Below, one piece after another: positions 17,054-27,400 of a stretch of 64,000 nucleotides of DNA. Under the pieces are notes generated by a model. That model made no database searches and had not been told where the DNA came from. It saw nothing but the letters and a program-made list of their open reading frames with translations. The DNA comes from Desulfonema magnum (GTDB lineage: Bacteria > Desulfobacterota > Desulfobacteria > Desulfobacterales > 4be13). Location: positions 5,477,633-5,541,632 of the forward strand of contig NZ_CP061800.1 in the NCBI RefSeq assembly GCF_017377395.1. Reading direction: 5' to 3'. How positions within the stretch are numbered: position 1 is the first letter of the stretch; each line of letters opens with the position of its first letter. Both the position numbers and the translations under genes were made by a program.

Positions 17054-20000
17054 TTACTTGCTGTTCGCCACCGGCATAATGTCGAGAATGGTGATGCAGC
17101 CGTCATCATCCAGATCGAGGAACGGAACATAACCTTCGTCGCCCTCGCAGATATTCCAGACAGAGGAGACTTTCTCAATGTCACTGTCGTCAATCACGCC
17201 GTCGCCGTTGAAATCATAAGGTCCGGCTTCGGATTCTCCGGCTTCAGTCACGTCAATGTCCAGGCCATCGCGGGATGACGCCACCTCAACATCGGAGATA
17301 AGCACCTGATGTGCTTCAATGTCAAGGCTCATTGTCTCTTCCGAAAGAACTTCATCTTCTCCCTGATGTTTCCTTACGGTCAGAATGCCGCTTTCATCCT
17401 CCTCGCCACGGATAACCAGGCGATAGCCACCTTCCTCCAACGCTGGCAGAGAGACAAAACGGTATCCGTCAATGTCCTCTCCGAATGTCGCACCCGGAAT
17501 ATGGCCGCCGGTCTCGCCGATCACTCTGCCTTCGGGATCATATGCCAGCAATGCCGCGTCGGTGTTTATGTCGGCGGAAAGCCACAGGGTTTCGGGATCA
17601 GTAATCTGAGCATCTAAGTGTTCCATGATCACGCCGCCCAGTTCTGTTTCCGCTCTCCAGTCAAACCAGCCGCTCCTGTCACGTTTTGCCCTGCTGCGTC
17701 TGCTTGCGCCTGTCAGAGAATCGAGTGAGGGAACATCGTCAATTGCGGCACCGGTGATCTGAATGATCAGATCATTGTAATCTTTGTCACTGTCGTTCGC
17801 ACTTATGTCCTCGTAAGAGAATGCTGTTCCCATGCCGTTGACATCGGCAATCTGGCCCAGATACATGCCGTGAACCGGATTGGATGATACCAGTGAGAAC
17901 AGGGGACGCAGGTAAGTGTTTGTTGTTCCGGGATTGTCCGCGAGCGCACCGAATGTGCCGTTGGGAACCAGGATGGTGGCGAAATCGTCACCGGGCTTCA
18001 TATCAAAGCTTTTTACGCCTTTGTATTCGCCGCTGTTCCAGTTTCTCGCCTCTCCGAGAGAACCGCTGAAGCGTGCGCCTTCGCTCGGATCGGACAGCAC
18101 GAGATGCCCTTCCTCGCTGTCTGACAGCACCCGTCTCACTGCTTCGGCAATGAATGCCTCGGAACCGGGTTCCAAGTCTTCCATGTCCCTGAGACTGAAA
18201 ATGCCGAGTTCGCCTTTGTATGCGCCGCCGTCGTAGAGCCAGTCAATTTGGACAACACTGTCCGGGCCTACAGTGAAAACACCGGCTTCAAAAGGCGATT
18301 CAGGTTTGGAATCAGCATCAGTCGGATCAGTATCCGCTTTGTATTCCTCAAGATTGGAATAGCCATCTCCGTCCCCATCTTCCGAAGCATCATCAGCAAG
18401 CGGATTCAGATCATGTCCAAGTTCCCATACATCCGGCATTCCGTCGTTGTCGTCATCCGTATCCGCATTGTTTCCTGTTCCATCGTCGTCCGTATCAACC
18501 TGCTCATTGGGATCATTGGGAAAAGCGTCCGCATTATCACCTACGCCGTCCTTGTCCGAATCTGCCCATTCACTGGCATCATTGGGGAAAGCGTCTGAGC
18601 CGTCTTTCACGCCGTCGCCGTCCGTATCAACCGGAGCAGGGGCCGGATCATCAGGGTCTGTCGGGTCTGTGTTCTGCTCATATTCCTTCAGATTTGACAG
18701 GCCGTCATTGTCTTTGTCCTCGGAAGCGTCATCACCAAGGGGATTCAGTCCGTACTGAGCCTCCCACGCATCCGGCATTCCGTCATTGTCGTCATCCGTA
18801 TCAGCATCATCATTCACGCCGTCTCCATCCGTATCAACCACTGTGCTTACGGAAACTGCGACATTACCATTTTCAACAGAAAATTCCGCAGGCTCAAAAT
18901 CATAGCCGTCTTTGGCAGCGGTTACAGTATAATCACCGTTACGCAGGGCGATGATCTCCCAGAAACCTGTCTCATCTGTAATGGCCGTGACATCATCCAG
19001 TTTAACGGTAACGCCCGGAATGGAATTGCCATCACTATCTTTTATCACGCCCGAAGCCCTGTACAAATAATAGACCGTACAGTCCTCCGGAATATCAAAC
19101 ATAAAGCGATCCCGCTTTGCTCGTGAGCGTCTGCATTTTTTGGCTGCGTCCGAAACTTCATCTGCTGCTTTTTCCACACTTTCAGCCGCTGCTGCGACTT
19201 CTCCTGCATATCCTGCCACTGCTGTTGCCGTATCTCCGATGATGCCCGCATAGCAGGAGATCATCAGAAACAGCGGAGAGCCAAACACGGATCCGATAAT
19301 TCCTGTGACAACCTGAACCGCCCTGAATACCTCAGAAACGAGATTCGCCACTTTTTCTACAAAGCTGAAAATCTTTCCGACAAAATCTGCTACGTCACTG
19401 ATAAAATCAGCCACATCGCCAAAGAAGTCAAAGACATCACCCCAAATGCCCCGCTTCTCAATAACAAAGCAGTTTCCGTCCGCGTCCGTGGCAAAATAAC
19501 TGCCGTCTTTATAAAACGTGACAACAATGCCGGGCTTGGATTCATCAGTAATTCTGTAAGTTTCATCCTGAGGATTATAGATGGCCGTCATAGCGGGGTG
19601 TTTCTCACTGGTCACGGTATAAGTGCCGTCCGCATTGATGACCGCCTCTTTTCCGGGGAAGGCCATGTTCGTGACTTTCTGAACACCGGCTGCATCCTTG
19701 ACCAGTTTCATGCCCGGGAATTCCGCATCTGTCACCTCATAAACGCCTTCTTCCTTACCGCCGCTGATCACGGTTCCGGGATGTTCCGTATCCGTGGCAG
19801 TGTAAGAACCATCCTCATGAACCGTCATTTCTGTTGTGGGAGATTCGGGTGAGGTCACCTGATACCCGCCGTCGTCATTTGGCTCGACGACCACAACCTT
19901 TGCCGCCCCTGAGCCAGTAAGATTCTTGCCCACTGTGAATGTAAATGCGTTGCCGGAATCACCGTCAGAGGGCGTGGTCGTAATTGTGTATTTGCCATTG

Positions 20001-23000
20001 TCGCCGACAAAATTACCGTTTTCATCCTGTGCCAGCGTCATGTCAGTTTCCTGAGCGTCAGGATCGGCATTCGGCGTGATGGTCATTTTGTACTCGCCAT
20101 GTCCTGTGACAACCACACTGTTATCTGATACCGAGTTCTCATCTTTGATAATAAACTGACTGGCTCTGTAACAGCCGCTGAATGAGGTAATCGGAACGCC
20201 GACAATTTCCTCAACACCCTCAGCCAAATCCTGAGCCGGTTTTGTATCCCATTCATAGACTTCGTTATAAACCAGGAAATTATCACCGCTTCTGTCTGTG
20301 ACAGGAATACCTTCTGCTCCTTCAATCTCATGTACAGATTTTCCGTTCAGGATAATGCGCTCAATATCCGCGCCGGATTCGTTGTGAATCACCCATGTTG
20401 CAGGTTCGGCAGATGACAGCACGAGAACCATGGGATTTCCTGATTTGCGAAGAATATGCACATGACCTTCTGCTCTTGTGCTGTGGTCGTCAAGGAAAGT
20501 GGTTATGAGCTGGCTTACAGCAAAAATATGGACTTCGGGATTTCCAACCTTGTCCGCCATGTATGAGGACACATCCAAGCCGCTTGCGCAGTCATAAATA
20601 ATGGCCTCGGGTTTTGAAGGCTGGGCAGGTTTTGAGTTTGCATCATTGGGCTTGGTGTTTGCCTGATATTCTGCAATATTTGTTGCGCCGTCATCATCCG
20701 AATCTTCCAGCGTGTCATCCGCAAGAGGATTCAGGCCATACAGAATTTCCCATTCATCCGGCATTGTATCGCCGTCATCATCTGTATCTGCATTGTTGCC
20801 TGTGCCGTCGCCGTCCGTGTCCGCCTGTTCACTCGGATCAAGGGGGAATGCATCCTGATCATCTGTCACAGTGTCATTATCATCATCCGTGTCTGCATTA
20901 TTCCCTATACCGTCAGCGTCGGTGTCCACTTGTTCATTCGGATCCTTCGGAAACGCATCCTGATCATCTGTCACGGTGTCATTATCATCATCCGTGTCTG
21001 CGTTGTCACCAGTGCCGTCACCGTCAGTGTCCGTCTGCTCTGCCGGATCAAGAGGGAAAGCATCTGTTTCATCCGGAGTTCCGTCATTGTCATCGTCCGT
21101 GTCACATGCATCACCTGTTTCGTCATCATCAGAATTTGTCTGATCCGGATTTGCAACAGAGGGACAATTATCCGCATCGTCTGCCACGCCGTCACCGTCA
21201 GTGTCGGCAGGTTCTGATCCGTCAGGATAATCTTCAGGGTCATTCGGCATTGTGTCCGCCTGAAATTCCTGAAGATTGGAATATCCGTCCGCATCCTTGT
21301 CCTGATTCGCATCATTTACAGACGTATTCAGATCATACCAGTTTTCCCAGACATCCGGCATTCCGTCTTTGTCATTGTCTATGTCGGGATCACATACGTC
21401 ACCAACTCCGTCACCATCAGAATCCGCCTGATCAGCGTTTGCGGTAAACGGGCAGTTGTCACTGCCGTCATTGATGCCGTCGCCGTCGCTGTCCGCCACG
21501 GTCGGATCGCTGCCGCTCTCATATTCCTGAATATTGGTAAATCCGTCAGCGTCTTTGTCATCCGCAGAATCGTCACTGAGCGGGTTCAGTTTATAATTCG
21601 CTTCCCACCAGTCATCCATTCCGTCGCCGTCAGTGTCAGCTTTTTCCGGATCGGTTCCGAGTTTGTCTTCCTCGAATTTGATCAGTCCGTCCTCATCCGC
21701 ATCGGTTGTATCTTCTTCTGCAATAATGAGGTTGGTTGAAATCCGGATTTCCAATGTCCCGACAGTCTCAGGATGTTTTACAGAACGGGCCGTGATTGTG
21801 ATCGTGTCCTCGACACCCTGCTCCGAAGGCAGCGTCACAGCCAGGGAGAACTTCTTTGTCTCAAGGGAGGCCAGAGACACAGAAGAATCCAATGCGCCCA
21901 ATGTCCAGCTCTGAGTATCGGTTTTTGTGAGGGTGTAGCTGTCATCAACAGAACTGTGATTGACAACTGAAAATTCGATATTAACAGTTTCTCCGGCCTC
22001 TCCGTTCACCTGCTCGGAACCGGCCACAATCACTTCATAACGGATTTTGCCTTCCTCATGCGTCACTTCTCCTCCGGCTTCGATCAGACCGGAATTGACC
22101 AGTTCATTAACATCAGTAACTTCGCCGTCATTTGTGATGATCTTGTCAGCATAAATTTCTATATTGCCATCGGCCTGAATTGCTTTTGCCGTGAGTCCCC
22201 GCATGTCAAGCGTGCTTCCGGGGCCGAGTTCAATTGTGATGTTTCCGGGTGCGGAGATGCTGCCGTCTATAAGATCAGCAAGATAGACAATGGTATCTGC
22301 TCCGCCTGTGATGACGATATCATCTTCCGCGATAACTTCGGCATCCTCGCCAATGATTTCCAGGCTGCTCGGATCAAAGATAACATTTTTTCCTTTGACA
22401 GAGCCTCTGTTCATGGCGATCAGACCGGAAAACGTCGTGTTGCCGGTATCCCCTGCACGATGGTATCCGCCAGTGTACCAGCATTTTTTCCGGCTCCACC
22501 AATGTCGCCTTCTGCAATGGCGATCAGCGGAAGCATAAGCGCCTCCGCCGATTCCCGAAGTTATGGTAGCACCGCTATTATTTTTTGCTATTTTTTTTGC
22601 CATGATCATTGCAAAACCGCCATAGCCGCCATAAGCAGAACCACCATGACCACCGCGGCCGTATCCGCCATTACCTCCGATAATGCTGCCTTCGTTGGTA
22701 ATGTTGTCCCCGGTGAGCATGATCGTGCCGCCCTGAGCGCCCTGAGCGTGATAGCTGCGATCTTCTGCTCCGTTACCCGCCAGAATTGTGCCGGAATTGT
22801 GAATATTCATTGCGGCCAGTGCGACATCAGAGCCTTTTTGCCTGCTGGATGCGCCATTTGCTCCTATGATTTCTCCTGAATTAAGGATGAAATCCGTGGC
22901 TGCTATTGTCAGATTGGAACCGGCCGTGCCCTGTAATTTTCCAAAATTACATAGCGTTTTTACAGAGAAAGAAGCAACGTCAACAGTAATGACATCCCCC

Positions 23001-24007
23001 GCGTTAATCTGCACTTCCTCATTTGAGGTCGGAACATGGCCTTTACTCCATGTATAAGGATTACTCCAATTCCCACCCCCCTCTTTTGACTGATTTTTTG
23101 TGGGGGAAGCGCTGCAATCCGTGTTTGAAGATGTGTTTGCTCTGAAATCAAAATCAATATTTTCATAGATGTCCTCAAAAAGCCCATTTGAAGGTGTGAA
23201 TGTATAGCCAGGTTTTTTAGGCGTCAGAGTTACAGAAGCTTGATTTTCCACCTTGACCTTGTAAAATCCTCGCCAATCCGTTGTGCGGGTCGAATCTTTG
23301 GTTCCCGCATAAATATCTTCCACCTCGATTGTAACTCCGGGAACGCCGTTTCTGCTTCTGTCCTTCACATATCCTTGAATTGTAAGAAGTGGAAGGCTTG
23401 AAGTATAGTTCTGCTCCACGAAATCAGAGGCTACTTTTGTATAGGCGATTTGCGGAGGCATAAAACTGTATGTAATGCCGCCTCCTGAAAGATTCGGCGT
23501 AACCGTTCCTGACCAGCCAGAAGGCACATTGGCCGTATAAGACCCGTTGTTGTCAGTCATCACATTCAGTCCGACCAGGGTTACTTTCTGAAGGCCATTG
23601 CCGTCCTTGTCTCTGATATACCCTGAGATTTTATACGTTTTGGTGTCGCTGTAATTCTGATTCGTCAGATCAGCTTGTATGTCCGTGTATCTCTTGCTTG
23701 GTGGAGAAAAGTCATATCCGAATAATATCGGTTCAATCGTTCCTGTCCAGCCTTTGGGCAGGCAGGTTTCATATTTTCCGTTCGCGTCCGTCTCAGGATT
23801 GCCGTCAAGCCCCCTGAGTTCGACACCTTCAATGCCTGTTCCTGCGCCGGTCGTGACCTTGCCAGACATTTCCACATAACCTGCGGGGCAGTCCAAAGCA
23901 CAGGCAGGACTTGCAAATCCTGCGCCCATAACCAAAGCCATGACATAGAGGCAAACTGCCAATATGCTCCAACTGCCAAAGCTGAAAAAACTTTTCCTGG
24001 TGTTCAT
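17054..24007 (-). CDS. Giant secreted acidic protein (2317 aa) with TSP3 arrays, novel 20-residue repeats, DUF4114 and dockerin-like end
   Basis: A signal peptide (1-37, ...SPACA). Three carboxypeptidase-regulatory-like repeats (~40-290), a G8-like GGGNWSNPYTW motif (~310), and a Gly-rich region (~340-620) follow. Then come a beta-sandwich (~650-750), a long array of Asp-rich TSP3 calcium repeats (DTDGDGxxDxxDxxP, ~765-1110), a beta region (~1120-1370), and about seven 20-residue repeats with the pattern DGxYxVTDxxxPG (~1374-1515). A hydrophobic/amphipathic helical stretch (~1516-1620), RRSRAKRDR (~1628), another regulatory-like domain, a second TSP3 array (~1720-1900), DUF4114 (~1905-2100), a second RRSRAKRDR (~2104), and a dockerin-like pair (YDFNGDGVIDDSDI, LDLDDDGCITILDI) complete it. 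It is a tandem paralogue of the next gene, with nearly identical ends. The role is unknown, probably a surface or matrix protein. Confidence 0.8.
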   Translation of the reverse strand: MNTRKSFFSFGSWSILAVCLYVMALVMGAGFASPACALDCPAGYVEMSGKVTTGAGTGIEGVELRGLDGNPETDANGKYETCLPKGWTGTIEPILFGYDFSPPSKRYTDIQADLTNQNYSDTKTYKISGYIRDKDGNGLQKVTLVGLNVMTDNNGSYTANVPSGWSGTVTPNLSGGGITYSFMPPQIAYTKVASDFVEQNYTSSLPLLTIQGYVKDRSRNGVPGVTIEVEDIYAGTKDSTRTTDWRGFYKVKVENQASVTLTPKKPGYTFTPSNGLFEDIYENIDFDFRANTSSNTDCSASPTKNQSKEGGGNWSNPYTWSKGHVPTSNEEVQINAGDVITVDVASFSVKTLCNFGKLQGTAGSNLTIAATDFILNSGEIIGANGASSRQKGSDVALAAMNIHNSGTILAGNGAEDRSYHAQGAQGGTIMLTGDNITNEGSIIGGNGGYGRGGHGGSAYGGYGGFAMIMAKKIAKNNSGATITSGIGGGAYASADRHCRRRHWWSRKKCWYTGGYHRAGDTGNTTFSGLIAMNRGSVKGKNVIFDPSSLEIIGEDAEVIAEDDIVITGGADTIVYLADLIDGSISAPGNITIELGPGSTLDMRGLTAKAIQADGNIEIYADKIITNDGEVTDVNELVNSGLIEAGGEVTHEEGKIRYEVIVAGSEQVNGEAGETVNIEFSVVNHSSVDDSYTLTKTDTQSWTLGALDSSVSLASLETKKFSLAVTLPSEQGVEDTITITARSVKHPETVGTLEIRISTNLIIAEEDTTDADEDGLIKFEEDKLGTDPEKADTDGDGMDDWWEANYKLNPLSDDSADDKDADGFTNIQEYESGSDPTVADSDGDGINDGSDNCPFTANADQADSDGDGVGDVCDPDIDNDKDGMPDVWENWYDLNTSVNDANQDKDADGYSNLQEFQADTMPNDPEDYPDGSEPADTDGDGVADDADNCPSVANPDQTNSDDDETGDACDTDDDNDGTPDETDAFPLDPAEQTDTDGDGTGDNADTDDDNDTVTDDQDAFPKDPNEQVDTDADGIGNNADTDDDNDTVTDDQDAFPLDPSEQADTDGDGTGNNADTDDDGDTMPDEWEILYGLNPLADDTLEDSDDDGATNIAEYQANTKPNDANSKPAQPSKPEAIIYDCASGLDVSSYMADKVGNPEVHIFAVSQLITTFLDDHSTRAEGHVHILRKSGNPMVLVLSSAEPATWVIHNESGADIERIILNGKSVHEIEGAEGIPVTDRSGDNFLVYNEVYEWDTKPAQDLAEGVEEIVGVPITSFSGCYRASQFIIKDENSVSDNSVVVTGHGEYKMTITPNADPDAQETDMTLAQDENGNFVGDNGKYTITTTPSDGDSGNAFTFTVGKNLTGSGAAKVVVVEPNDDGGYQVTSPESPTTEMTVHEDGSYTATDTEHPGTVISGGKEEGVYEVTDAEFPGMKLVKDAAGVQKVTNMAFPGKEAVINADGTYTVTSEKHPAMTAIYNPQDETYRITDESKPGIVVTFYKDGSYFATDADGNCFVIEKRGIWGDVFDFFGDVADFISDVADFVGKIFSFVEKVANLVSEVFRAVQVVTGIIGSVFGSPLFLMISCYAGIIGDTATAVAGYAGEVAAAAESVEKAADEVSDAAKKCRRSRAKRDRFMFDIPEDCTVYYLYRASGVIKDSDGNSIPGVTVKLDDVTAITDETGFWEIIALRNGDYTVTAAKDGYDFEPAEFSVENGNVAVSVSTVVDTDGDGVNDDADTDDDNDGMPDAWEAQYGLNPLGDDASEDKDNDGLSNLKEYEQNTDPTDPDDPAPAPVDTDGDGVKDGSDAFPNDASEWADSDKDGVGDNADAFPNDPNEQVDTDDDGTGNNADTDDDNDGMPDVWELGHDLNPLADDASEDGDGDGYSNLEEYKADTDPTDADSKPESPFEAGVFTVGPDSVVQIDWLYDGGAYKGELGIFSLRDMEDLEPGSEAFIAEAVRRVLSDSEEGHLVLSDPSEGARFSGSLGEARNWNSGEYKGVKSFDMKPGDDFATILVPNGTFGALADNPGTTNTYLRPLFSLVSSNPVHGMYLGQIADVNGMGTAFSYEDISANDSDKDYNDLIIQITGAAIDDVPSLDSLTGASRRSRAKRDRSGWFDWRAETELGGVIMEHLDAQITDPETLWLSADINTDAALLAYDPEGRVIGETGGHIPGATFGEDIDGYRFVSLPALEEGGYRLVIRGEEDESGILTVRKHQGEDEVLSEETMSLDIEAHQVLISDVEVASSRDGLDIDVTEAGESEAGPYDFNGDGVIDDSDIEKVSSVWNICEGDEGYVPFLDLDDDGCITILDIMPVANSK

Positions 24008-24127
24008 TTTTCTGTTCCTTTCTTGAAAAAAACTTCATCTGACTTAATGAAAAGATAAAAACTTTTCCGAAAAAATATGGGATGTTATTTACTGCACATT
24101 GACATCACCTCCTTTCACTTACCCTGC

Positions 24128-24410
24128 TGAACCACGGATTACCGCTGATTATACGGATTTTGCTGATTAAAAAAATCCGTGTCTATCCGTAAAATCTGTG
24201 AAAATCTGTGGTTCAACCCTGCTGAACCACGGATTACCGCTGATTACACGGATTTCGCTGATTAAAAAAATCTGTGCCATCCGTGTCATCCCTGAAAATC
24301 AGTGGTTCAGGCAAGCCCCCCTGAACCACGGATTACCGCTGATTACACGGATTTCACTGATTGAAAAAAATCCGTGTCATCCGTCTCATCCCTGAAAATC
24401 AGTGGTTCAG
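24128..24410. repeat. Cluster of three ~95-bp TGAACCAC palindromes
   Basis: Three tandem units begin TGAACCACGGATTACCGCTG and end AATC(T/A)GTGGTTCA. They separate the two near-identical giant protein genes and account for most of the 413-bp gap. The remaining ~110 bp (24008-24127) is leader sequence without a recognisable promoter. Confidence 0.9.
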
Positions 24411-24420
24411 TTCTGTTGTA

Positions 24421-27400
24421 TTATCTGCTGTTCACCACCGGCATAATGTCGAGAATGGTGATACAGCCGTCATCATCCAGATCGAGGAACGGAACATAAC
24501 CTTCGTCGCCCTCGCAGATGTTCCAGACAGAGGAGACTTTCTCAATGTCGCTGTCATCAATGATGCCGTCGCCGTTGAAATCATAAGGTCCGGCTTCGGA
24601 TTCTCCCGCGTCAGCCACATCAATGACCAGGCTCTCGCCGGATGACGCCACGTCAACATCGGAGATAAGCACCTGATGTGCTTCAATATCAAGGCTCATT
24701 GTCTCTTCTGAGATAACCTCATCTTCTCCCTGATGTTTCCTTACGGTCAGAATGCCGCTTTCATCTTCCTCGCCCAGGATCACCAGTCGGTAGCCGCCTT
24801 CCTCCAACGCGGGCAGGGACACAAAACGGTATCCGTCAATGTCCTCTCCGAATGTCGCACCCGGAATATGGCCGCCGGTCTCACCGATCACTCGGCCTTC
24901 GGGATCATATGCCAGCAATGCCGCGTCGGTGTTTATGTCGGCCGAAAGCCACAGGGTTTCGGGATCAGTAATCTGAGCGTCCAAGTGTTCCATGATCACG
25001 CCGCCCAGCTCTGTTTCCGCTCTCCAGTCAAACCAGTCGTTCCTGTCACGTCCTGCCCTGCTGCGTCTGCTCCCGCCTGTCAGAGAATCAAGTGAGGGAA
25101 CACCGTCAATTGCGGCACCGGTGATCTGAATGATCAGATCATTGTAATCCTTGTCACTGTCGTTCGCACTTATGTCCTCGTAGGAAAAGGCTGTTCCCAT
25201 GCCGTTGACATCGGCAATCTGGCCCAGATACATGCCGTGAACCGGATTGGATGACACCAGTGAGAACAGGGGACGCAGATGAGTGTTTGTTGTTCCGGGA
25301 TTGTCCGCGAGCGCACCGAATGTGCCGTTGGGAACCAGGATGGTGGCGAAATCGTCACCCGGCTTCATATCAAAGCTTTTTACGCCTTTGTATTCGCCGC
25401 TGTTCCAGTTTCTCGCCTCTCCGAGAGAACCGCTGAAGCGTGCGCCTTCGCTCGGGTCGGACAGCACGAGATGCCCTTCCTCGCTGTCTGACAGCACCCG
25501 TCTCACTGCTTCGGAAATGAATTCCTCGGAACCGGGTTCCAAGTCTTCCATGTTCCTGAGACTGAAAATGCCGAGTTCGCCTTTGTATGCGCCGCCGTCG
25601 TAGAGCCAGTCAATTTGGACAACGCCGTCCGCTCCGACTTTGAAAACGCCGGCTTCAAAAGGCGATTCAGGTTTGGAATCAGCATCAGTCGGGTCAGTTT
25701 CCGCTTCGTATTCCTCAAGATTGGAATACCCGTCTTTATCCGTATCTCCTGAAGCGTCATTGACAAGCGGATTCAGTCCGTATTCAAGTTCCCATACATC
25801 CGGCATTCCGTCGTTGTCGTCATCCGTATCCGCATTGTTTCCTGTTCCATCGTCGTCCGTATCAACCTGCTCATTGGGATCATTGGGAAAAGCGTCCGCA
25901 TTATCACCCACGCCGTCCTTGTCCGAATCAGCCCATTCAGCCGGATCGTTGGGAAAAGCATCCTTGCTGTCCCGCACCCCGTCGCCGTCCGTATCAACCG
26001 GAGCAGGAGGCGGATCATCAGGGTCTGTCGGATCTGTGTTCTGTTCATATTCCTTCAGATTTGACAGGCCGTCGTTGTCTTTGTCCTCGGAAGCGTCATC
26101 ACCAAGGGGATTCAGTCCGTACTGAGTTTCCCACGCATCCGGCATTCCGTCATTGTCGTCATCAGTATCCGCATTGTTTCCCACACCATCCTCGTCTGCG
26201 TCGCTTTGTTCAGCCGGATCAAGCGGAAAAGCATCTGTTTCATCCGGAGTTCCGTCATTGTCATCGTCCGTGTCACAAGCGTCACCCATTCCGTCATCAT
26301 CAGAATTTGTCTGATCCGGATTTGCAACAGAGGGACAATTATCCGCATCGTCTGCCACGCCGTCACCGTCAGTATCAACGGGTTCGGTTCCGTCAGGAAA
26401 ATCTTCAGGGTCATTCGGCATTGTGTCCGCCTGAAATTCCTGAAGATTGGAATATCCGTCCGCATCCTTGTCCTGATTCGCATCATTTACAGACGTATCC
26501 AGATCATACCAGTTTTCCCAGGCATCCGGCATTCCGTCGTTGTCATTGTCTGTATCAGGGTCGCACACGTCGCCGGTTCCGTCATTGTCAGAATCCGCCT
26601 GATCAGCGTTTGCAGTAAACGGGCAGTTGTCACTGCCGTCATTGATGCCGTCGCCGTCGCTGTCTCCCACAGTGGGGTCGCTGCCGCTCTCATATTCCTG
26701 AATATTGGTAAATCCGTCAGCGTCTTTGTCATCCGCGGAATCGTCACTGAGCGGGTTCAGTTTATAATTCGCTTCCCACCAGTCATCCATTCCGTCGCCG
26801 TCAGTGTCAGCGTTTTCCGGATCAGTTCCGAGTTTGTCTTCCTCGAATTTGATCAGTCCGTCCTCATCCGCATCGGTTGTATCTTCTTCTGCAATAATGA
26901 GGTTGGTTGAAATCCGGATTTCCAATGTCCCGACAGTCTCAGGATGTTTTACAGAACGGGCCGTGATTGTGATCGTGTCCTCGACACCCTTCTCCGAAGG
27001 CAGATTCACAGCCATGGAGAACTTCTTTGTCTCAAGAGATGCCAGAGACACGGAAGAATCCAATGCGCCCAATGTCCAGCTCTGGGTATCGGTTTTTGTA
27101 AGGGTATAAGTGTCGTCAACAGAACTGTGATTGACAACTGAAAATTCGATATTCACAGTTTCTCCGGCCTCTGCGTTCACCTGCCCGGAACCGGCCACAA
27201 TCACTTCATAACGGATTTTGCCTTCCTCATGCGTCACTTCTCCTCCGGCTTCGATCAGACCGGAATTGACCAGCTCATTAACATCAGTAACTTCGCCGTC
27301 ATTTGTGATGATTTTGTCAGCATAAATTTCTATATTGCCATCGGCCTGAATCGCCTTTGCCGTGAGTCCCCGCATATCAAGCGTGCTTCCGGGGCCAAGC

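Noticed and set aside
20614..21447. Long plus-strand frames rich in His/Arg opposite the TSP3 arrays, and similar frames at 26061-26910
   Set aside because: Shadows of Asp-rich codon repeats (GAT/GAC/TCC) on the coding strand; composition is explained entirely by the opposite gene.
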